Positions 35,261-42,449 of a stretch of 64,000 bases of DNA are shown here, piece after piece. This DNA is from Prevotella sp. MA2016. GTDB taxonomy: Bacteria; Bacteroidota; Bacteroidia; Bacteroidales; Bacteroidaceae. Position 1 is the stretch's first letter; each line of letters starts with the position of its first letter. Position numbers and translations under genes: made by a program. Below the pieces are notes generated by a model that ran no database searches, was not told where the DNA came from, and saw only the letters and a list, made by a program, of their open reading frames with translations. The stretch covers positions 124,001 to 188,000 of the forward strand of contig NZ_JHUW01000010.1 of NCBI RefSeq assembly GCF_000619825.1. Direction: 5' to 3'.

Positions 35261-35356
35261 CAAAATTACAGATAGTTGCAGAAACCCCTGCATAAGTGGG
35301 ATATTATGCAGGGGTTTGTGACGAATGGTGTGATAAACGGTAGATCTGTGACGAAT
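35261..35356 (-). promoter_or_regulatory. Promoter with extended direct-repeat operator (site F)
   Basis: The core pair is TGGGATATTA (35297-35306) and TGTGACGAAT (35317-35326), 20 bp apart; the minus-strand -7 box TAATTTTG is at 35261-35268. Two further half-sites lie upstream, TGTGATAAAC (35329-35338) and TGTGACGAAT (35347-35356), 18 bp apart. A 12-bp inverted repeat (35284-35295 / 35304-35315) overlaps the core. This is the most elaborate of the six sites. Confidence 0.75.
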
Positions 35357-35361
35357 GGCAC

Positions 35362-35634
35362 TTACCACACTAATGCTCGCTTCTCCTTGGGGATAAACAT
35401 CTTGTCGGGATAGCCTACGTTGATGTGCATGGCGTGCAGCTTCTCCAGAGCCTTGGCTTTAGTCGAGTCGCTCATCCAGGTGTTCTCCTTCAGACGGTCC
35501 TCGAAGGCTTGCTGTAAGTCCTTCACCAGACGGTAAACACGCTGTTTGCTACTCTCGGGGAAGTATTTCTTGACGTAGAGTTTGCCGATGGTTTCGCCCA
35601 GATTGCCACTGATGGTAGCGACGGCACGCTGTCG
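35362..35634 (-). pseudogene. M13 peptidase fragment with internal deletion
   Basis: QRAVATISGNLGETIGKLYV and KYFPESSKQR, through SDSTKAKALEKLHAMHINVG, match the middle of M13 (PepO/neprilysin-like) metallopeptidases. After GYPDK it jumps to MFIPKEKRALVW and stops, which resembles the end of the family. The zinc-binding HExxH region, which lies between in intact members, is absent, so it cannot be an active peptidase. Confidence 0.7.
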
Positions 35635-35743
35635 TTGTCTTGCCGCACCATTTAGGTCCTTCAATCAACACTGCACCTTTACCTGCCAGCTTGCGAGCCA
35701 ACAGTCTATCGGCAATTCTTGGTTTATAAATATTATCCATCAT
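35633..35743 (-). pseudogene. N-terminal fragment of a DUF4143-type ATPase
   Basis: The frame starts MDNIYKPRIADRLLARKLAG and reaches the Walker A region VLIEGPKWCGKTTTA, the usual beginning of AAA_14/DUF4143 ATPases. Directly after the Walker motif it joins M13 peptidase sequence in another frame. The rest of the ATPase is gone. Confidence 0.7.
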
Positions 35744-35814
35744 TTTATTCGTTGTCGATTTTGTGGGCAAAGTTGCTGATTAATAATGAATTATCCAAAT
35801 TTTTTAGTAACTTT

Positions 35815-35883
35815 TCGGTCGTCTGCTGTGAATTTGTTCGGTTGTTTGTGACGATTTCGTTCGGTTGTTTGTGGCGATTTTGT
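35815..35883. repeat. Three 23-bp tandem repeats
   Basis: Three 23-bp units start TTCGGTCGTCTG, TTCGGTTGTTTG and TTCGGTTGTTTG; the last two differ at only two positions. Each of the last two contains GTTTGTGRCGA, which resembles the half-site of the six operators. They lie upstream of the ATPase fragment on the minus strand. Confidence 0.75.
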
Positions 35884-36050
35884 TCATGGACAATAATTGA
35901 AATGAATGCTTATGACTCTTAAAAAAATACATACATAAGGCAGTTGGATTTATGTGAAACTCAGTGGTTTTTTATGGCATTTTGGGCTTAATTTTGATGG
36001 AACAATTTGAAAATGTTCCATTAAAATTAAAGGTGTTTGAAAATAAAAGT

Positions 36051-36075
36051 CCCTGCAAGTTTTTAACTTACAGGG
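36051..36075 (-). terminator. Original terminator of tRNA-His, now beyond the element
   Basis: CCCTGCAAGT (36051-36060) pairs with ACTTACAGGG (36066-36075) and on the minus strand is followed by CTTTTATTTT. It lies just outside the left repeat of the integrated element and would have ended tRNA-His before integration. Confidence 0.65.
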
Positions 36076-36086
36076 ATTCATTTTGA

Positions 36087-36133
36087 AGGGTGCCCGGTGG
36101 GACTCGAACCCACGACATTCAGAACCACAATCT
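36087..36133. repeat. Left 47-bp attachment repeat (partial tRNA-His copy)
   Basis: This 47-bp stretch is identical to 47262-47308 and corresponds to the 3' part of tRNA-His, from the anticodon loop to the end. No 5' half follows, so it is not a tRNA gene but the left boundary of the element. Confidence 0.85.
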
Positions 36134-36295
36134 CTTCTGAGAGCCCTATATCCTGTTGATTATCACCACGTTAATGATCTCTAGTGCCAATCCTTGGTAA
36201 ACTATAAGTAAACTTTGGAATGCTCTGCAAAGGTATCACTTTCTGGTGAAAAAACAGCTATTATTCAGTTAAATTATCGAAATGTGAAAAAAGAA

Positions 36296-36334
36296 AAGGG
36301 ATATAATCCGTATTTCTAACGAATTATGTCCCTT
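36296..36334. terminator. Hairpin terminator at the left end of the element
   Basis: AAGGGATATAATCCGT (36296-36311) pairs with ACGAATTATGTCCCTT (36319-36334) with two mismatches. On the minus strand it is followed by TTCTTTTTT, so it should end the T5orf172 transcript. Confidence 0.7.
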
Positions 36335-36355
36335 CAATTTTTACGGTAGTCTCAT

Positions 36356-36778
36356 TCATTCATGGACTCTCCACTTTTCGTGCTGTGTTTGTGAGAGATC
36401 CAAATTAGACTCCGTGCTGAAATATCTAATGAAGTTCAGGTATGGAGTCTTTTCGTATCTTTCAACAATGGCCTTATTGGCCTTCTTATTTCTGTTATAG
36501 AAGTAATCTTCAATGCCATTCTTTGGTTTTATTTTGAAATAGTCTAGCCATATCTGGGCAATCTCTTTGTCCCACACGCACCACTCACCATAATGATATA
36601 GCTCTTTTGGTATAAATGCGTGTATCATCTGCTCGTCATTCATATCTCCTTTATGTAAATCTAGTATCTGGAATGAGGGATTATGCGTTAGATATGTCCT
36701 CATCCTGCTGAAAAATGCTTTAGCGTCTCTGGAGAATCCCACCTTACAGTAGTCTCCGCTCTTAATAAAATAGAGCAT
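36356..36778 (-). CDS. T5orf172 / Mug113 GIY-YIG-like nuclease family protein
   Basis: The 140-residue protein starts MLYFIKSGDYCKVGFSRDAK, followed by FFSRMRTYLTHNPSFQILDL and YHYGEWCVWD. This is the pattern of the T5orf172/Mug113 family, a GIY-YIG-related fold common on phages and mobile elements. The YF...VGFS start replaces the GIY...YIG of typical nucleases, with Arg in SRMRTYL. Function is unknown. It lies eight bases after the helicase gene and is presumably cotranscribed. Confidence 0.75.
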   Translation of the reverse strand: MLYFIKSGDYCKVGFSRDAKAFFSRMRTYLTHNPSFQILDLHKGDMNDEQMIHAFIPKELYHYGEWCVWDKEIAQIWLDYFKIKPKNGIEDYFYNRNKKANKAIVERYEKTPYLNFIRYFSTESNLDLSQTQHEKWRVHE

Positions 36779-36785
36779 AATATGA

Positions 36786-38546
36786 TTAGAAGTTAAATAG
36801 CATATCGCCTAGTTCGTAACCATCTACCCTTTTCTTATTTATGTAATGACAGTGTTTTTCAACATGGTATATGTCACAGTTGAGTATTTGAGTGGATTTA
36901 GGAGATAACTTGATCCCAAGCCTATTGAACTGTTCGGTGAGTAGCCTTCTCATTTCTTTATTACTGATGAAAGCTCCCCTTTGGTATATAGCCCTAAAAG
37001 CCTGTTGGAGTTTCTTCTTATCTTCTACTTTCTGCATCATCTTCTCTTTATTCCAGCGGCAGCTATTCATTTCTGTTTCTTTAAGGTAACACTTGAAGTC
37101 CTTGAACTCTGGATATTCGATTTCGTATTGTTCTGATGGATGTTCCAAGTAATCTCTTAGTAATTGTTCATATGAGATCGTTATAGCCCGTGCTAGTAAT
37201 AAATCGAACTCATCCCAGTATTCCTGTTTTGCCTGCACGAACTTTTCAGACTTGTTATAGGCAGCTCTCAGGTTTATTCCGTCTTTGTATGCCTCCCTTA
37301 TCTTCTGTTTCCTGATAAAGGCCTTCTTCTTCAATTCATTGCGCACTAATCGACCTTCTTCTATAGATAATATATCATTCTCGATGTTGACCCTCTTGAT
37401 GAGAGCTTTTAATTCATTCTCGTCAGCTTTCTTCTGTAAGGATAACAATCGTACTGCTGCATCCTCTTTCCTATTCATTTCTGCTTTAAACTCAGCCTGT
37501 GACAAAACACTGTTGTTAGTTGAGAAGATATGTACCATTGTGTTTCGAAAGATGTTGTGGTACTCGTCATTCTCTCTGAGTCTACCGCTTATCTGCTCCA
37601 TCGTAGTTGATATATCCACCAGCGTTTGTGTCCTGTGTACGTCACTAGCTACGATGATAAGTCCATTGTTAGAAAACAGATTACAGCCTTGGAAACTCTT
37701 TTTGGTAAAGAAGTTGATCCTTTTGTTCGGTGTAATAGCGGATTCTCGTTTGAACCTCCCGAGTATTAGTCTGTTTCTTTGCCTTTGGGCACAACAAACC
37801 TTCACCTCATCCTCTTCTAGTTCAAGTGTATCAATAACTTGTTTAATGGTCGTAACTGAGTTTAAGAAGATGAATAGTTGCTCAACCTTCTTCCTCTCTC
37901 CACATATATCTGGCAGGTAGATTCCTTCTTCTTTAAAAATTCTAATCAGTCTGGCTAGTCCATGTGGTAAACATGTAGCTTTTATTTTTCTAACGATAAT
38001 TGGTATTCCTTGTGGCCAAACAACCTTGTAATGAGGTAATTTTTTTAAGAAGTCAATCTCGTAGTCTTCATCAATCGGAGTAGCTGAAAGGAAAGTATAG
38101 TGCTTAAACTTTTGTATGCTACAACACATTCTTACAATAGCAGATTCTCGATAATCCATGTCCTCTAGAATTAAATGGTACTCGTCTATCAGGACTTTCC
38201 AACCATCTATGTTATTACCCATCCATTTCAATAGCTTGTCTAAGCTGTCATAAGTAACGGCAATCTTGTAAATATTGTGTTCCTTGATGTACTTTCGGAA
38301 CTGATATTCTTTGACTCCACCATAACACTTGAAGACATCGTATTTGTTATTCTTATCTGCTGCTATGCTATCCACCAAGTCCCTGAACGGACACACGATG
38401 ATATAGTTTGATCTACAGTTAGCGGCGACGTATGTACCACCAACGTCTGTTTTTGTTTTGTTGACTATCCCATGAGGTAAGCCATCTTTAAAATCGGGAA
38501 GCTCTGACAAATAACGAGCATTTCCGCCATTAATAATATTTTCCAT
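36786..38546 (-). CDS. SF2 (DEAD/DEAH-like) helicase of a mobile element
   Basis: The 586-residue protein has helicase-like motifs in order: an atypical Walker A region HGIVNKTKTDVGGTYVAANC (about residues 24-43), motif II LIDEYHLIL (Asp-Glu-Tyr-His, about 119-127), motif III FLSATPID (about 152-159) and motif VI QISGRLRE (about 323-330). The C-terminal half is rich in Lys and Glu. The Walker A has Asn in the last Gly position (NKT instead of GKT). Replication initiation or DNA processing for the element is plausible but inferred. The protein is not a type I restriction or Cas3 subunit as far as I can see. Confidence 0.75.
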   Translation of the reverse strand: MENIINGGNARYLSELPDFKDGLPHGIVNKTKTDVGGTYVAANCRSNYIIVCPFRDLVDSIAADKNNKYDVFKCYGGVKEYQFRKYIKEHNIYKIAVTYDSLDKLLKWMGNNIDGWKVLIDEYHLILEDMDYRESAIVRMCCSIQKFKHYTFLSATPIDEDYEIDFLKKLPHYKVVWPQGIPIIVRKIKATCLPHGLARLIRIFKEEGIYLPDICGERKKVEQLFIFLNSVTTIKQVIDTLELEEDEVKVCCAQRQRNRLILGRFKRESAITPNKRINFFTKKSFQGCNLFSNNGLIIVASDVHRTQTLVDISTTMEQISGRLRENDEYHNIFRNTMVHIFSTNNSVLSQAEFKAEMNRKEDAAVRLLSLQKKADENELKALIKRVNIENDILSIEEGRLVRNELKKKAFIRKQKIREAYKDGINLRAAYNKSEKFVQAKQEYWDEFDLLLARAITISYEQLLRDYLEHPSEQYEIEYPEFKDFKCYLKETEMNSCRWNKEKMMQKVEDKKKLQQAFRAIYQRGAFISNKEMRRLLTEQFNRLGIKLSPKSTQILNCDIYHVEKHCHYINKKRVDGYELGDMLFNF

Positions 38547-38610
38547 TTTACAATCAGATTATGGAGTTAAAAAAGAAGGATCTGCTGACTATGATTTCAT
38601 CTTCATTTTT

Positions 38611-39303
38611 AGAACAGAATTTTTTTCATGCTTTTATATAGTAGCCTTGAAAAAAAATGTTCTACTGCGGGGCAAAACAAAGGACGCATTTCTACGCCCT
38701 CCGTTTCCCCATATATCTGATAGTGTCTTTAGTGATTATCTCACAGGGATTTCAACGGCATTTTCTTTCTCGCTTTTTCAAGTGGTTCTAGCTATTTTTT
38801 AGCCTCTTTAAAAATCAGAAATCACCGTGTATGTTCTTCAAGTATAGATTAGTGAAGTGTACCTTATTCAAGTAGCTTCTATCCTAGCTTAATGTTGGTC
38901 TGAAACACCATTTCTTCCTAGAGTTTGTGACTGTACCCAAATACGGCGAACAAAGTGCATTTTCAGTCCAAGGAATATTTTTCTAACTTCTATAGTATGA
39001 TCTGAAAAAATATGTTCTATAGCTGCACTAAAAAAAGAGGTTCCAGAGAAGACAAAAAAAAGAAAAACATCTGAACAAAAAATAAAGCATATAATCATGA
39101 AAAATATTCCAAAGTACAAATTGCAACTAGTACCTTTTGAGAGTCTTCTCTTTCCCCTCAATTGTCTGTAATAAATGTATCTGCTGACTTCAAGTTGTCA
39201 AAGCAAAAAAATGTTAACATCAAAATCGGTCGATTTGATCAATAATTTTGTGTTGGAATTTTTTCTCTCTTTTAGTAGGGTAGCTCTGAAAAAAAGTGTT
39301 CCA
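38611..39303. repeat. Intergenic region with four copies of TGAAAAAAAnTGTTCYA
   Basis: The 857-base gap between 38547 and 39403 holds no convincing gene. It contains a motif at 38648-38664, 39003-39019 and 39287-39303, each preceded by TAGTA and about 10 bases, and an inverted copy at 38611-38630. The first and inverted copies face each other and can form a hairpin. These could be iterons, transcription signals or RNA elements. Confidence 0.55.
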
Positions 39304-39317
39304 TGCAAGAAAAGAAA

Positions 39318-39349
39318 CAAAGGAACCCCCGATTTGGAAAGTTCCTTTG
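39318..39349 (-). terminator. Terminator of the lipoprotein gene
   Basis: CAAAGGAAC (39318-39326) pairs with GTTCCTTTG (39341-39349). On the minus strand it is followed by TTTCTTTTCTTG. It lies about 55 bases after the stop of the lipoprotein gene. Confidence 0.6.
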
Positions 39350-39403
39350 TCTTTGATAGCAATTATTTTGCAATTTTCATTAATTCCACTTTCAATCAGA
39401 AAA

Positions 39404-40234
39404 TTATTCCCATATTATTGTCGATATTGATTTCTGAATTTTATTCGTTTCAACAAAAGGTGTTGTTACAACTTTAGTAACATAACCACCTTCAAAGGAA
39501 TATTCATATGTAAAATCACTAGTCTCAGAGTAAGTGTATTTTGATGGTAAATTTTTGGGGATATTCCCATAATAGCCCATCGCGAACAAATTAGCATCCG
39601 TATTGCTACCTTTAAGATAGAATGGGAAACCCTTTGCCCAAGGATAATTTGAATATTCAAATGAACTGTCTCCCAGTTTGATCAAATTTCCATCAGACCA
39701 CGTAATGATCTTAGTTTTACTCTCAATATTAGAACCTTTGCTGCTTATAGATGATAAATAGTTATTTACATCGTAAGAGAATGTTTCTATAGAGCTACTG
39801 CTATTTCCATTATATGCCTGTATTTCTTCATCTTTAACTATCCTACCATTTTCAAGTGTGTATGAATGAGATTCAGAAAGAGAGGAAGATTGTCCATTAG
39901 AATACGTCTCTTCCATAACACTTTTGGTTACAATAAGCATTTCTCCATATTGATATGTTTTTTCTGAATGGCTGTTTGTACCAGCACCTGATTCTGTTTC
40001 AATAATCTTAGTTACCCTACCTTGTGAATCATAAGAGAACGAAGACTCATAAAAAGAGCTCCCTTCTTCTGTTGTAATTTTGACAACATGCTTGGAGGAT
40101 TGGGGCGTTTCAGAAGATCCAGATCCACTATTACCTCCAGAGCTAGGCTCATTATCGCTCCCACAGGCACTAAATACTGTTACACATATGAATAAGCCCA
40201 ATAGCAGGCTCAGAAATGAAAATCTTTTGTTCAT
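39404..40234 (-). CDS. DUF4595-type lipoprotein
   Basis: The 276-residue protein has a lipoprotein signal, SLLLGLFICVTVFSACGSDN, with Cys24 as the lipid site, then a Ser/Gly-rich linker (SSGGNSGSGSSETPQSS). The body contains repeated beta strands such as SFSYDSQGRVTKIIE and TFSYDVNNYLSSISS, the pattern of DUF4595 proteins and RHS/YD-like repeats in Bacteroidetes. It should be surface- or periplasm-exposed. Base composition is more AT-rich than the flanking chromosome, in line with its position on the element. Function unknown. Confidence 0.75.
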   Translation of the reverse strand: MNKRFSFLSLLLGLFICVTVFSACGSDNEPSSGGNSGSGSSETPQSSKHVVKITTEEGSSFYESSFSYDSQGRVTKIIETESGAGTNSHSEKTYQYGEMLIVTKSVMEETYSNGQSSSLSESHSYTLENGRIVKDEEIQAYNGNSSSSIETFSYDVNNYLSSISSKGSNIESKTKIITWSDGNLIKLGDSSFEYSNYPWAKGFPFYLKGSNTDANLFAMGYYGNIPKNLPSKYTYSETSDFTYEYSFEGGYVTKVVTTPFVETNKIQKSISTIIWE

Positions 40235-40247
40235 AATTAGAATGTTT

Positions 40248-41315
40248 TTATTTAACTACTTTCTTTGATGATCCATTTTTGAATCTTATAATATTAATTC
40301 CTTTCTTTGGACCATTCAGTCGATGGCCTTGCAAGTCGTACATACTTACCACTTCGTTTGATTTTCCAATAGATTGAGTTGTAATACCACTTGTCAGATA
40401 CTCGCCGAATGATGGGAATCCATCTCTTGTCCATTCTCTATAATGTCCTTGATTACAATTATTATTTACCCAAGTGTTTAGCAATTCATACAGGTAGGTA
40501 CCAGAATTAGTTATTCCAGAACCATCGAACGTGGCCAAACCTGAGCATTGTCCCCAATTCAAACTACCACAATAATCAAAACTACTATTCAATATGCTCG
40601 CTTTAATAAAATAGCAATTATAAACTTTTCCTGAAGTATCATTATATCCAACGATTCCACCAGTTGTCCAAGCTTGGAAAGAAGTCGCATTTATGGTTCC
40701 ATAAAAATAGCTATTTTCTAATGTACCACAATTGTATCCAACTAGACCACCAATTTGACCATATATTTGTGCTTTTGTATGTTGGATAGAGCTGAAACAA
40801 TTCTGTATAACGGTGCCACTTCCGCTATATCCGACTATAGCTCCATCACAATAGTCACCGCGAATATATCCACGAGTGTAGCAGTTTGTGATAAGTGTGT
40901 TATTACTGTAACCAACAACACCTCCAATATAAGAACTACTATTAAGATCAGCATCCTCAATGCCTATGTCGTTAATGGTTGCCCCATCAGTACATCCAAA
41001 AAGTCCAATCTCTGATGAGGATTTTATGGTTATGCCTTTAACAACAAAACCATGACCATCAAAATTACCTGAAAAAGGATGTCCTTGATGTCCAATTGGT
41101 ACGAAGGAAAAACCTGTCATATCTATGTTATTTGTCAGGCAGAAATAAAAACCAGAATATGAGTTCCCAGAATTGACAAGATTAGCCAGATTAGCCAGAT
41201 TATCCTTAGTTTTTATTTGATAGGGTGAATCTTTCGTTCCATTCCCATCAAAATCACTAGCATTAACAAACATTGGTAACAATGAAAGTAAGAACAAGAG
41301 TAGTCGTATCTTCAT
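40248..41315 (-). CDS. GLUG-repeat secreted protein
   Basis: The 355-residue protein has a signal peptide (KIRLLLFLLSLLPMFVNAS) and GLUG-type repeats: YIGGVVGYSNNTLITNCYTR, GQIGGLVGYNCGTLENSYF and TGGIVGYNDTSGKVYNCYF. These motifs occur in adhesins and other surface beta-helix proteins. The C terminus has VVSMYDLQGHRLNGPKKGIN, a sorting-like tail common in Prevotella secreted proteins. I chose the ATG at 41315 to place the signal peptide first. The gene is preceded by a long structured leader. Together with the lipoprotein behind it (13-base gap) it looks like surface cargo of the element. Confidence 0.8.
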   Translation of the reverse strand: MKIRLLLFLLSLLPMFVNASDFDGNGTKDSPYQIKTKDNLANLANLVNSGNSYSGFYFCLTNNIDMTGFSFVPIGHQGHPFSGNFDGHGFVVKGITIKSSSEIGLFGCTDGATINDIGIEDADLNSSSYIGGVVGYSNNTLITNCYTRGYIRGDYCDGAIVGYSGSGTVIQNCFSSIQHTKAQIYGQIGGLVGYNCGTLENSYFYGTINATSFQAWTTGGIVGYNDTSGKVYNCYFIKASILNSSFDYCGSLNWGQCSGLATFDGSGITNSGTYLYELLNTWVNNNCNQGHYREWTRDGFPSFGEYLTSGITTQSIGKSNEVVSMYDLQGHRLNGPKKGINIIRFKNGSSKKVVK

Positions 41316-41359
41316 AATTGTCACAGTTTGCCAACCAATCCCCAGAAGTCAGCGGTAAA

Positions 41360-41602
41360 AATTAAAGGCGTGGGAACTTTCAGCTTATTACCTCATTGTG
41401 GCTCTGGACTGCCTGGCAGAATAATAAGCAAAAGCCCACGCCAAAATGATATAATAAACCCATAATGGGATATAATATCAATCGCGTGGGCGTTCTTGCT
41501 CATCACCCTCAGCCATGAATTGTCCAGATTCCAACGAGAGGTAACGTGCTAAACGCCCTGTCTCAGCTAACTACGAAGAGCCGCTTTGACGCTACAAAAG
41601 TA
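41360..41602 (-). ncRNA. Attenuator-like structured leader RNA before the GLUG gene
   Basis: A minus-strand -7 box TACTTTTG lies at 41595-41602, just after the recombinase gene. Reading on the minus strand, GCCCACGC (41491-41484), GGCGTGGG (41442-41435) and CCCACGCC (41374-41367) are three strands of which the middle can pair with either outer one over 8 bp. The last pairing, supported by 41422-41429 with 41383-41390, is followed by TTTAATTTTT and looks like a terminator. 41400-41409 can also pair with 41522-41528 or 41577-41582. This suggests a riboswitch- or attenuator-like control or a small RNA. No known family is recognised. Confidence 0.55.
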
Positions 41603-41651
41603 GTAAAAAGACGTTTATCTTGGCAAGAACTTGCTTATTATTTAAGATTCA

Positions 41652-42290
41652 TTAAATATTGAACTCTGTTTTTATCCGTTGAACAGTGCTTATTCCTCTG
41701 CTAGTTAGTTTAGCCACATTCCTAACAGAGTAGCCGCGTTTCAGGTAAGAGATAATGTCCCTGTATTCTTCGCGTTTCTGCTCTATTGTTTTGACGCTTC
41801 CAACTTTACGACCAAGTTTACCACCTCTTTCTATATAGAGCTTACGACCACTATTCAAACGGAATTTAATATTCTCTCTTTCTAGCTGCGCACAGGTGCT
41901 AAGAGTAGCTATCATTATCGGAGCGAACATCGTGGGTTTACTATCTGCATCAAGTAACGTTAGTTGTTCCTTCTGCATATAGAGATTGATACCGCTGTCA
42001 ATGAGATCTTTTACTGTAGCCAGAACTTCAAAGGCATTTCTCTCCAATCTACTGAGCTCACTAACTAATAAGATGGAAATGTGGTTACTCTTACAGTATT
42101 CGATAGCCTCTTGTAGCACTGGACGTTCAGTATTCTTCTTTGCTCCAGAAATATGTTCCTCATATATCTTGGAAATCTCTAGATTCTGGTATTTCACATA
42201 GTCCAGAAGGTCTGAAACTTGACGGTCTGTATTCTGACGATCACCGATACTAGACACTCTGGCATAAATAACAGCTGTTGTTGTACTCAT
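41652..42290 (-). CDS. Serine recombinase (resolvase/invertase type)
   Basis: The protein of about 212 residues starts MSTTTAVIYARVSSIGDRQN, with the catalytic Ser in ARVSS. LLVSELSRLERNAFEVL contains the conserved S-x-L-x-R block, and the C terminus has a resolvase-type helix-turn-helix (GYSVRNVAKLTSRGISTVQR). It would cut and rejoin DNA, for dimer resolution, inversion or element mobility. I chose the ATG at 42290 over one nine bases upstream. It comes in addition to the tyrosine integrase, so the element carries two types of recombinase. Confidence 0.85.
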   Translation of the reverse strand: MSTTTAVIYARVSSIGDRQNTDRQVSDLLDYVKYQNLEISKIYEEHISGAKKNTERPVLQEAIEYCKSNHISILLVSELSRLERNAFEVLATVKDLIDSGINLYMQKEQLTLLDADSKPTMFAPIMIATLSTCAQLERENIKFRLNSGRKLYIERGGKLGRKVGSVKTIEQKREEYRDIISYLKRGYSVRNVAKLTSRGISTVQRIKTEFNI

Positions 42291-42449
42291 ATTAATCAAA
42301 GTATTTGTTGGTTACTAAAACGGCATGCCCTCCCTAGCTGTTACAGATTAAAAAGAACACACCAATTAAAAGAATACGGTTTAGAAGTAAAGAGGACACC
42401 ACCACCTTATTAATATATAATAGGTAAGTGATGCCCTCCGCTCTATCAA

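Noticed and set aside
36087..36133. Possible second tRNA-His gene
   Set aside because: Only the 3' part is present; the sequence after 36133 cannot form the acceptor, D arm or anticodon stem. It is an attachment-site copy.
38889..39161. 90-codon minus-strand frame in the element's intergenic region
   Set aside because: It overlaps one of the repeated A-tract motifs and reads as hydrophobic low-complexity sequence without a promoter or family match.
39404..41315. Toxin-immunity or RHS system
   Set aside because: The YD-like strands in the lipoprotein are few and there is no RHS core, toxin domain or immunity gene.
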